Part shown: in pieces, positions 35,375 through 42,588 of the stretch | Layout: every line of letters starts with the position of its first letter | How positions within the stretch are numbered: the stretch's first letter is position 1 | Source of the DNA: Bacteroidota bacterium | GTDB taxonomy: Bacteria; Bacteroidota; Bacteroidia; Flavobacteriales; Flavobacteriaceae | Direction of reading: 5' to 3' | DNA length: 64,000 nt | NCBI GenBank assembly: GCA_023386585.1 | Contig: JAEWJM010000028.1 | Coordinates: forward strand, 62,001-126,000 | Made by a program: the position numbers and the translations under genes | Notes under the pieces: generated by a model | Seen by the model: the letters and a program-made list of their open reading frames with translations, nothing else | The model's database searches: none | What the model was told of the DNA's origin: nothing

Positions 35375-36922
35375 ATGGCAAAACAGGACGATCTTTTTAA
35401 AAACGTCATTTCGCACGCGAAGGAATATGGTTTTACATTTCCTTCGAGCGAGGTTTACGACGGACTCAGCGCGGTGTATGATTACGGGCAAAATGGTGTT
35501 GAATTGAAGAAAAACATCCGTGAATATTGGTGGAAGGCAATGGTGCAGATGCACGAAAACATCGTCGGCCTCGATGCGGCTATTTTGATGCATCCCACAA
35601 CCTGGAAGGCTTCCGGCCACGTAGACGCTTTCAATGATCCGTTAATCGACAATAAAGATTCGAAAAAACGATTTCGTGCAGACGTTCTGATTGAGGATTT
35701 TGCCGAAAAGCTGAACCAGAAAGCGGAAAAAGAGATAGAAAAGGCCCGGCAGCGATATGGCGAGTCCTTTAATGAAGAGGAATTCGTGTCGACGAATGCG
35801 CGAGTGAAGGAGTACAAAGCTCGTCAAAGGGAAATTCTCGAAAGAATGGCTCGCTCACTTGAAAATGAGGATTTGGCAGATGTAAAAGCACTTATTGAGG
35901 AACTCGAAATTGCCGATCCGGAAACAGGATCCCGCAATTGGACAGAGGTTCGGCAGTTTAACCTGATGTTTGGGACGAAACTGGGCGCTTCTGCCGACAA
36001 TGCGATGGATTTATACCTTCGGCCAGAAACCGCGCAGGGAATTTTTGTGAATTTCCTGAATGTCCAAAAATCGGGAAGGATGAAAATTCCATTCGGAATC
36101 GCCCAGACCGGAAAGGCTTTCAGGAATGAGATCGTTGCGCGCCAGTTTATATTCCGGATGCGTGAATTCGAACAGATGGAAATGCAGTTTTTCGTTCGTC
36201 CAGGTGAAGAAATGCAATATTATGAATATTGGAAGACGACGCGCCTTAAGTGGCATTTGTCGCTAGGGTTGGGAAGGGAGAATTACCGATTCCACGATCA
36301 CGAGAAGTTGGCACATTACGCGAACGCCGCTGCGGATATCGAGTTTAATTTCCCGTTTGGATTCAAGGAATTGGAAGGAATTCACTCACGAACCGATTTC
36401 GATTTGAAAGCACATGAGCAGTATTCAGGCAGGAAACTGCAATATTTTGATGCGGAGCTGAACCAGAATTACACACCTTATGTTGTGGAAACTTCTGTTG
36501 GTTTGGACAGGCTGTTCCTAGCCGTATTTTCAAAATCATTAAAGGAAGAAACATTGGAAGATGGTTCGGTACGTACGGTTTTGCAGCTTCCTTCGGTGTT
36601 GGCTCCAATAAAAGCGGCGGTCTTGCCACTCGTTAAAAAAGATGGACTACCTGAAGTGGCGCAGAAAATTGTCGCCGATCTCAAGTGGGATTTTAATGTT
36701 ACCTACGACGAAAAAGATGCGGTTGGGCGCCGTTATAGAAGACAGGATGCGCTTGGAACTCCATTTTGTATTACCGTTGACCACCAAACCCTTGAAGACA
36801 ACACAGTTACGCTGCGGCATCGCGATTCAATGTTGCAGGACCGAATTGATATTTCCAGGCTTCGTGAACTTATTGAAGCGGAAGTTTCGATTAAAAAATG
36901 GCTTATGAAGGCCATGTCTTAA
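35375..36922 (+). CDS. glyS: Glycyl-tRNA synthetase (homodimeric, class II)
   Basis: 515 residues from the ATG at 35375 (MAKQDDLFKNVISHAKEYGF). It charges tRNA-Gly. Class II motifs are visible: YDYGQNGVELKKNIREYWW near the N-terminus, LRPETAQGIFVNF, motif 2 GKAFRNEIVARQFIFRMREFEQMEMQ in pieces around residue 255, and motif 3 ETSVGLDRLFLAVF. The anticodon-binding domain is at the C-terminus (about 415-515). It is the alpha2 type, not the alpha/beta type. Its stop overlaps the convergent P63C-like gene by 4 bases; the accessory region begins here. Confidence 0.96.
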   Translation: MAKQDDLFKNVISHAKEYGFTFPSSEVYDGLSAVYDYGQNGVELKKNIREYWWKAMVQMHENIVGLDAAILMHPTTWKASGHVDAFNDPLIDNKDSKKRFRADVLIEDFAEKLNQKAEKEIEKARQRYGESFNEEEFVSTNARVKEYKARQREILERMARSLENEDLADVKALIEELEIADPETGSRNWTEVRQFNLMFGTKLGASADNAMDLYLRPETAQGIFVNFLNVQKSGRMKIPFGIAQTGKAFRNEIVARQFIFRMREFEQMEMQFFVRPGEEMQYYEYWKTTRLKWHLSLGLGRENYRFHDHEKLAHYANAAADIEFNFPFGFKELEGIHSRTDFDLKAHEQYSGRKLQYFDAELNQNYTPYVVETSVGLDRLFLAVFSKSLKEETLEDGSVRTVLQLPSVLAPIKAAVLPLVKKDGLPEVAQKIVADLKWDFNVTYDEKDAVGRRYRRQDALGTPFCITVDHQTLEDNTVTLRHRDSMLQDRIDISRLRELIEAEVSIKKWLMKAMS

Positions 36923-37881
36923 GCTATCTTAATTGGTTGAGTTTCTACTGCGATTTTTAATTGCTGGTTCAGATTGTTTAATCTTGCGCTCGATAGCGAA
37001 TTTTCAGGTTTCGTATCATGTTGCCAAGTTGTAATGCCGGTCGAGGTACCCGGCAAGGTGTTTTCTAATAGCTGATTGAAAATTGTTTGACTTCCTTTAG
37101 CGGCATTTATTAGCGAGGTAATTATTGCGAAGTGATTTTGCAATTCCGGTGTTGGTAAGTATTTCTCGATTTCTTCTTTACGCCTGTATTTCATTTTGGG
37201 TTTTGTATTCTTCAACAGCTGTAAGGCGTTTTCAAGTAGCCGGTCAAAGATTATATGTTGAAGTATTTCAGCAATTGCGATTGGCTTTGTAGTAAGATTT
37301 TCAAATTCAAGTCCGTAAAATTGAAGGATTACCGACCAGAATTGATCTGGAATTGTGAGGATATAATTGTATTGTGCATTTCCTGTGGATTCGACGCAGA
37401 ATGCAGTAAATCGTTCCTTAATGTTCTGACGGTATCTGTGATATCCCGAATAAAACCGAATTTTCTCGTCAATCTCCTCACTTGATCGCAGCCAGGTTTC
37501 CGCGGCACGGGCATATTTAATTTCGCTTTGGAAAAGAAGACCGAGTTGATTACATTTTTTAATATAGGTGCTTCCTTCGGTTATGAGTTGTGGAGTGTAA
37601 CCTAGTTTGCTGCTATTTCCTGAAGCTGATGTAATTTCAAAAGCGTGGGGCGACTTAATTTCCTCCAAAAATTCAATTGGCAGCGCGGTAAGCGAATTAA
37701 TATGATCAAAGAAGCTACCAAAATCTTCAGTCAGGTTGAAAGCGGCCTGCAAGGAATTCTGCTCAATGATGTAGCTGCGATCAATTAGGATATAAGCCTC
37801 TACTTCAAACCTACTTCCTAATTTTAATTTCTGATTGGGCGCTCCGAATGCTGCTATTGAGGGTTGATCATATTTAGCCAT
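36919..37881 (-). CDS. P63C-like protein of an accessory module
   Basis: 320 residues. The C-terminal half resembles the P63C domain found in phage and mobile-element proteins: PDQFWSVILQFYGLEF, IIFDRLLENALQLLKNTKP, and ELQNHFAIITSLINAAKG before FNQLLENTLPG. The preceding KLGYTPQLITEGSTYIKKC and IRFYSGYHRYRQ also fit that family's layout. This is from memory of the pattern and the match is remote. Molecular function is unknown. It overlaps the IS1595-type gene upstream by 28 bases, so the two are translated together. Base composition is more AT-rich than the flanking glyS. Confidence 0.6.
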   Translation of the reverse strand: MAKYDQPSIAAFGAPNQKLKLGSRFEVEAYILIDRSYIIEQNSLQAAFNLTEDFGSFFDHINSLTALPIEFLEEIKSPHAFEITSASGNSSKLGYTPQLITEGSTYIKKCNQLGLLFQSEIKYARAAETWLRSSEEIDEKIRFYSGYHRYRQNIKERFTAFCVESTGNAQYNYILTIPDQFWSVILQFYGLEFENLTTKPIAIAEILQHIIFDRLLENALQLLKNTKPKMKYRRKEEIEKYLPTPELQNHFAIITSLINAAKGSQTIFNQLLENTLPGTSTGITTWQHDTKPENSLSSARLNNLNQQLKIAVETQPIKIA

Positions 37882-38282
37882 TCTACAAGGTTTAGTTTTT
37901 CCGGTTCTACTACTACTTCAATAGCTGACAGGTTTGGGTTGACGAAATCGACAGCTCGAAGACGCTTCAATTTCTTAATAAGCAACCACGCAGTCTTCTG
38001 TGAGATTTTTAATTCCTTTCCCAACGCTGCAGATGAGAAGCTTTTTGTCGAAAGAAGCCATATTGCCATGAACCAAATGCGGAGTTGTATTCGCGAATTC
38101 TGGAATACGGTACCTGTCCGGGCGTTAAAATATTTTCCAGTGTCGCGGCATTTATATTTGGCGCCACTACAACGGTAAACTTTTGACAACGGTTCGAAAG
38201 GGCTTACTACGAGTCCATTCCATCGTATTAATTCAAGATGCTGAAGGCATTCCTGTTCGTCAGGGAAAAGCTCGATATTCAT
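37854..38282 (-). CDS. IS1595-type zinc-ribbon/HTH protein without DDE domain
   Basis: 142 residues. It matches the N-terminal part of IS1595-family transposases: a ribbon-like segment (YRCSGAKYKCRDTGKYFNARTGTVF), then SRIQLRIWFMAIWLLSTKSFSS and the HTH LGKELKISQKTAWLLIKKLKRLR. The zinc site is degenerate, with only two Cys left (C53 and C60). The catalytic DDE domain that should follow is missing; instead the frame ends and the P63C-like gene starts inside it. It may be a transposase remnant or a DNA-binding regulator derived from one. A palindrome lies just ahead of its start. Confidence 0.72.
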   Translation of the reverse strand: MNIELFPDEQECLQHLELIRWNGLVVSPFEPLSKVYRCSGAKYKCRDTGKYFNARTGTVFQNSRIQLRIWFMAIWLLSTKSFSSAALGKELKISQKTAWLLIKKLKRLRAVDFVNPNLSAIEVVVEPEKLNLVEWLNMINPQ

Positions 38283-38289
38283 TGTACTT

Positions 38290-38320
38290 CTTTACACCTT
38301 ATTATATTAGTGGTGTAAAG
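38290..38320. promoter_or_regulatory. Palindrome upstream of the IS1595-type gene
   Basis: CTTTACACC (38290-38298) and GGTGTAAAG (38312-38320) are perfectly inverted with a 13-base AT-only-but-one spacer. It is centred about 23 bases before the ATG at 38282, a normal place for an operator. An autoregulatory site for the HTH protein is a reasonable guess. Confidence 0.55.
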
Positions 38321-38487
38321 ATATGCTAAAGTGATTCAATTTTGTGGGTTCTCTGTTGGTTTTGTCGTCTTTTTCTGCTTCTTGTAAAAAATATCAACAT
38401 TTCGTCGATACTATAAACAGCGCGTTACAACGGTCCTACCTTTTGAATAATTTAGCAGTGCCCTACTACCTCTATTTACCCAGCTAA

Positions 38488-38505
38488 TGCTTGCACTCGC
38501 AAGCA
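38488..38505 (+). promoter_or_regulatory. Hairpin directly before the LytTR regulator start
   Basis: TGCTTGC-ACTC-GCAAGCA is a perfect seven-base-pair stem with a four-base loop, ending one base before the ATG at 38507. In mRNA it would cover the ribosome landing site, so it may limit translation; as DNA it could be an operator half overlapping the start. Confidence 0.5.
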
Positions 38506-38506
38506 G

Positions 38507-39415
38507 ATGAATTATCCCTACATAATAGTTGACGACAGCCAGGAAGGAATATTGAATACCCGAGCAATTGCGTCGGGGTTCCATAACCTGTCTTATGTGG
38601 GCGCAACAACTGATTTTGAGGAAGGAATCGATCTGGTTCTCGAGCACCGCCCCGCGCTGATCTTTTTGGAAATTTCGCCCGAGTCGGCTAACAGTAAGCT
38701 TTCGTTAAGTTTCATTAGCGAACTCCACCGATATTTAACCACGGTACCACAAATTATCATTACAACTAAGAATTCGGCGCTTGCTTTTGATGCGATAAAG
38801 TATGACGTCGCAGATTTTTTATTAAAGCCCCTCAAGCTGGCTGATTTTCGCAAAGGGATACTAAAACTGGAAAAGAAGACAGGCAATAGTGGGCCGCACA
38901 TCGCATTGCCGGTTATTTTCCCGCCAACACCCTCGAGCCCTGCAATCGAACAACAACAATCAGTAAAAGCACCAGAAGTTGTTACCGCGCCCATTGAGAA
39001 AGAACCGGTCTCCAATGAGTCGGCCAAGGATTATATAACGGAAGGGATCGAAAGAGAAGAAAAGAAGCCGCTCGTAATCTGTGTAAAATCGTATGGAGAC
39101 TATCGTTTTATAAACGCTAGCGACATCTGTTATCTTCAAGCAGACAACAACTCCACAGACATACATCTCAACAATGGGGAGATGATCACTGCGTTTAAAA
39201 CATTAAAGCATTTCGAGAACGTTCTGGATCGTCCTTTTGTACGGATTCACAACAGTTATATTGTAAACTCCGATTACGTGTCGCGCATTCATACAGGTAA
39301 CGCCGTATGTTATATTAAGAATTCAACCATTAAACTGCCATTCTCAAAATCATACAAAGAGAACGTAGATTCAATCCTTGAAACCATTATTCAGGGTAAT
39401 TACCTCGAAATTTAG
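38507..39415 (+). CDS. LytTR-type response regulator with altered receiver
   Basis: 302 residues. An N-terminal receiver fold (about 1-120) has the acidic pair D9-D10 and the conserved K107 (FLLKPLK), but the phospho-acceptor position is Glu, E55 (LIFLEISPE). A long Pro/Glu-rich linker (about 130-190) leads to a C-terminal LytTR DNA-binding domain (about 195-300; YRFINASDICYLQADNNSTDIHL, FVRIHNSYIVNSDYVSRI). It is thus probably not switched by normal phosphorylation, or is locked in the active state. No histidine kinase precedes it. The small secreted peptide gene follows 164 bases later and could be its target. Confidence 0.85.
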   Translation: MNYPYIIVDDSQEGILNTRAIASGFHNLSYVGATTDFEEGIDLVLEHRPALIFLEISPESANSKLSLSFISELHRYLTTVPQIIITTKNSALAFDAIKYDVADFLLKPLKLADFRKGILKLEKKTGNSGPHIALPVIFPPTPSSPAIEQQQSVKAPEVVTAPIEKEPVSNESAKDYITEGIEREEKKPLVICVKSYGDYRFINASDICYLQADNNSTDIHLNNGEMITAFKTLKHFENVLDRPFVRIHNSYIVNSDYVSRIHTGNAVCYIKNSTIKLPFSKSYKENVDSILETIIQGNYLEI

Positions 39416-39522
39416 TTTCGTCTGCCTCTTGTAATACGCAATTCCACTATCAGACTGCTGCATTCTACCCAAAACGCCCGGAAACACTAGGCGTGCCGAG
39501 ACTTGCTATATACTTTTACCCC

Positions 39523-39539
39523 GTGAAAGTGAAGTTCAC
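39523..39539. promoter_or_regulatory. Short inverted repeat before the peptide gene
   Basis: GTGAA-AGTGAAG-TTCAC, five-base-pair arms with a seven-base spacer, 41 bases upstream of the peptide ATG. A possible regulator site. No clear LytTR direct-repeat pair was found. Confidence 0.3.
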
Positions 39540-39579
39540 AGACCCTAACAAGAACAGAACAATTATAAAGTCTCAAATT

Positions 39580-39792
39580 ATGAAAAAAGCAATTTTAACC
39601 TTCGGACTATTTTCAATGATGTTAGTATTGACATCATTTACCTCTCCAGAGATTGGGGGGGGCTCAAAAATACCAACTAATCCAAATCCTTTACAGCGCG
39701 AAATTGGCGGAGGTTCAAAAGTACCAACTGAACCTGCTCCTTTTACTGCCGCTGCTGGGCAATACATTCCACAATCAATGAATCAATTGTAA
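39580..39792 (+). CDS. Small secreted peptide with two 17-residue repeats
   Basis: 70 residues from the ATG at 39580, the first with a good signal peptide (KKAILTFGLFSMMLVLTSF, cleavage about residue 22). The mature part is two tandem 17-residue units, EIGGGSKIPTNPNPLQR and EIGGGSKVPTEPAPFTA, encoded by 51-base repeats (39649-39699, 39700-39750), then a short tail. No Cys in the mature part. Function unknown. Its place between a LytTR regulator and sensor kinases, and the strong terminator behind it, suggest a separately expressed secreted peptide, perhaps a signal (inference). Confidence 0.7.
   Translation: MKKAILTFGLFSMMLVLTSFTSPEIGGGSKIPTNPNPLQREIGGGSKVPTEPAPFTAAAGQYIPQSMNQL
39649..39750 (+). 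repeat. Two tandem 51-base coding repeats
   Basis: Each unit encodes EIGGGSK, Ile or Val, PT and a Pro-rich tail. The two copies differ at many bases but little in their first ten residues, so the protein motif appears to be under selection. Confidence 0.8.
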
Positions 39793-39810
39793 AATTAGCC
39801 ACAATAACGT

Positions 39811-39842
39811 AAAAAAGGGCCGTCATTTGACGGCCCTTTTTT
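39811..39842 (+). terminator. Strong terminator after the peptide gene
   Basis: AAAAAAGGGCCGTCA-TT-TGACGGCCCTTTTTT: a GC-rich perfect stem flanked by A6 and T6. It would separate the peptide transcript from the kinase genes. Confidence 0.93.
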
Positions 39843-39849
39843 ATATTTG
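39842..39849 (+). promoter_or_regulatory. Putative -7 box (TATATTTG) of the first kinase gene
   Basis: A perfect TANNTTTG that starts at the last T of the preceding terminator and ends 4 bases before the ATG at 39854. The transcript would be nearly leaderless. No TTG at standard distance. Confidence 0.45.
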
Positions 39850-39853
39850 ACGT

Positions 39854-41890
39854 ATGCGATCGGTATTACAATTTATTTTCCTCCTATTTATTTTTCTATT
39901 ATTTAATTGTCAGAATAAGCAGAAAAGCATAGCTGATTACCATGCAAGCTCCGATATGCTTAGTGATTCTTTATTAATGCCGTTGCCTGATGCGCAATTG
40001 TACAAGGTGAGCAGACGGGCTTTGCGTCAAGTAGCAATTTCGCATAACGATTCGTTAAAAGTTCATCATTTAAGCTTAATCGCTAACAATTTTTATAAAG
40101 TTCAGGATTGGCCTTCGTTCAATGAAACTACACAGGCATATATAGAAGTTGCAGCGGCGATCCACGACAGTAGTGAATTAGCCAAAGCGTATAGATTTAA
40201 AGCGGAATATTATAAGAATCTAAGCTCATTTGATAGTGCTTTTTATTTCTATACAAAATCTGAAAAACTTTATAAGAAACTGAAAGACAATATCAATTTA
40301 GGTAAGATCTATCTTAGAAAAGGAACAGTTCAATTTTACGCAAATGATTATTTGGGTGCAGATATCTCGACATCACAAGCGTACAATCTGTTACGGAATT
40401 CCGAGGATAAACAAACAATTTATCAGGTGACAAGCATGATGGGTATCATTGCTAACGAAATGAAAGATTATCCAAAAGCTATTCAAAAACATGGCGAAGC
40501 TCTACAAATTGTGCGCGACTATAGTCTGACTTCTCTTAATCAAGAAGCAACCTCATTAAATAACATTGGATATAGTTACCAAAATGCTAACGAGGACGCC
40601 AAAGCAATTGACAGTTTTACCGCGGCATTGCAAGATAAATCATTGAGAAATAAGGTTCCGGATCTATATGCAATATTGCTAGATAACTTAGCTTATTCAA
40701 AGTTCAAACTTAACGATTTTGAAGGTCTTCCACAACTATTTTTTAACGCCTTGCATGTTCGTGATAGCTTACGATTAAGTTCTGGCAGAGTAATAAGTAA
40801 CCTTCATCTTTCAGAGTTTTACGCTCGCAATAAAGATACCGCGCGTGCCAAAACATTCGGTGAAATGGCACTAATAATTGCAAAGCAAGCAAATGCTTCG
40901 GGAGATTTACTTGCAGCCTTAAAACAGTTATCAGCGGTAGATAGGCAGAAAGCAAGCAACTATACCCAACAATATATTAAGATTAGCGATAGTTTACAAA
41001 ATGCTGAGCGAAGTTCCCAGAACAAGCTTGCTCGAATTCAAGTTGAAACCGATGAAATTATTCAACAAAAGGATAGATTAGAAGAGCAAAATCGGAGTTT
41101 ACTGTATTATTTTGTTGGAACTTTAATGATTGGCATCTTGTTATTTGTGATTCGTGCTCAAAGAGCAAGGAATCGAGAATTGCTTTTGAAGCAAGCTCAA
41201 CAGAAAGCAAATGAAGATATTTACAATCTAATGATTTCTCAACAGAATAAAATTGAAGAAAGTCGCATAAAGGAAAAAAAACGTATTGCCCAGGAGTTAC
41301 ATGATGGTGTGCTGGGCAGATTGTTTGGCACTAGACTAAATTTGGACAGCCTAAATAAAGTAACAGATGAAACTGCGATACGCAAACGAGTAACGTACTT
41401 AAAGGAATTAAAAAATATTGAACAAGATATTCGAGAAATTTCTCATGATTTGAATCGGGAGAAATACGTACTAATAAATAATTTCTTAGCAATTCTCACG
41501 AATTTGATTGAGGAGCAAAAGAGTTTGTTCCCTACTGAAGTAGCCCTTACTGTTGATGAAAGTATTCAGTGGGATTTCATTAGCAATAGCTTAAAAATAA
41601 ATTTTTATAGAATCATTCAGGAAGGGCTACAAAATATAAACAAATATGCGAATGCACGGAGAGTTTATATCGGGTTGCATTTAGTCAATCACAATTTATA
41701 TTTGAAAATTTCAGATGATGGCGTAGGTTTTAATGTTGAGAATAAACGGAAAGGAATTGGCCTTCAAAACATGATGGCTCGGGTTCAAGAATTAAATGGT
41801 ACAATGCAGATTAACTCACAAAGAGGACAAGGAACTACAATTGAGATTACCGTAATGGAGTCCCCCATCAATCACAGCCATGAGAACTAA
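39854..41890 (+). CDS. TPR sensor histidine kinase 1 (lipoprotein-type signal)
   Basis: 678 residues. A hydrophobic N-terminus ends in LLFNC (C19), a lipoprotein-type signal. Tetratricopeptide-like helices cover about 60-385. A membrane helix (YYFVGTLMIGILLFVI, about 417-432) and a short coiled coil follow, then a HisKA_3 domain with H483 (RIAQELHDGVLGRLFG) and a full ATPase domain: N-box LQNINKYANA, DDGVGF and GIGLQNM. It should pass phosphate to a NarL-type regulator; the next gene, overlapping by 11 bases, is the natural partner. The TPR part would sense a periplasmic ligand or protein (inference). AT-rich composition. Confidence 0.88.
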   Translation: MRSVLQFIFLLFIFLLFNCQNKQKSIADYHASSDMLSDSLLMPLPDAQLYKVSRRALRQVAISHNDSLKVHHLSLIANNFYKVQDWPSFNETTQAYIEVAAAIHDSSELAKAYRFKAEYYKNLSSFDSAFYFYTKSEKLYKKLKDNINLGKIYLRKGTVQFYANDYLGADISTSQAYNLLRNSEDKQTIYQVTSMMGIIANEMKDYPKAIQKHGEALQIVRDYSLTSLNQEATSLNNIGYSYQNANEDAKAIDSFTAALQDKSLRNKVPDLYAILLDNLAYSKFKLNDFEGLPQLFFNALHVRDSLRLSSGRVISNLHLSEFYARNKDTARAKTFGEMALIIAKQANASGDLLAALKQLSAVDRQKASNYTQQYIKISDSLQNAERSSQNKLARIQVETDEIIQQKDRLEEQNRSLLYYFVGTLMIGILLFVIRAQRARNRELLLKQAQQKANEDIYNLMISQQNKIEESRIKEKKRIAQELHDGVLGRLFGTRLNLDSLNKVTDETAIRKRVTYLKELKNIEQDIREISHDLNREKYVLINNFLAILTNLIEEQKSLFPTEVALTVDESIQWDFISNSLKINFYRIIQEGLQNINKYANARRVYIGLHLVNHNLYLKISDDGVGFNVENKRKGIGLQNMMARVQELNGTMQINSQRGQGTTIEITVMESPINHSHEN

Positions 41891-42533
41891 TAGAATTTTA
41901 ATTGTGGATGATCATTTGCTTATTGTGGAAGCGATTAGGTCAGCAGTATTTTCTGTCACCGACAATGCGTATATAGATTATGCGATTAATAGCTCAGATG
42001 CAAAATCTATAATATTGAAAACGTTGAAGCCTTATGATTACATCATTATCGATTTATCAATCTATAATGCTTCCGAAAAAAGAACTGATACAGGTGAAGA
42101 AATTGCGCAATTTGCACGTCAGCATTTTCACAGTTGTGAATTGATTTTTATAACGTCGCATGTTGAGGCCATTAGGCTATATGATTTACGGCAAACATTT
42201 TTGCCTAGCGCCATTGTTGTCAAAAGTGATCTAAATAAGAAAACATTGGAGGTAATATTGCTTCAAATATTTAACGGCTCATCATACTTTTCACCTACAG
42301 CTTTAGATGCAATTGAAAAGCTAAAAGGCGTAAATAAATATTTAGATAATTATAATAGAAAAATTATAAGCTTACTTAGCAAGGGAATAAAAAGTAAAAA
42401 TTTACCCGAATATCTTCCTCTTTCAATGAGTGCTATTGATAAAAGAAAAATATTCATAAAAGATTATTTTAACGTATCCACTGGAACTGACGAAGATATT
42501 GTTAGGGAAGCCCGCTCAGCGGGTTTTATTTAA
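41880..42533 (+). CDS. NarL/LuxR-type response regulator 1
   Basis: 217 residues. The receiver has D10-D11 (ILIVDDH), phospho-acceptor D58 (IIIDLS) and a Lys in VVKSD. The C-terminal helix-turn-helix is recognisable but unusual: LSKGIKSKNLPEYLPLSMSAIDKRK, where typical LuxR proteins read TVKTHVxNI. Regulator 2 (47475) has the same variant. Overlaps kinase 1 by 11 bases and is thus its likely partner. Confidence 0.85.
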   Translation: MRTNRILIVDDHLLIVEAIRSAVFSVTDNAYIDYAINSSDAKSIILKTLKPYDYIIIDLSIYNASEKRTDTGEEIAQFARQHFHSCELIFITSHVEAIRLYDLRQTFLPSAIVVKSDLNKKTLEVILLQIFNGSSYFSPTALDAIEKLKGVNKYLDNYNRKIISLLSKGIKSKNLPEYLPLSMSAIDKRKIFIKDYFNVSTGTDEDIVREARSAGFI

Positions 42534-42588
42534 CGAAATGTGAAAATTATCTGTAAATATTATCCGCAGCGTTTAATACCTTGCAGGT

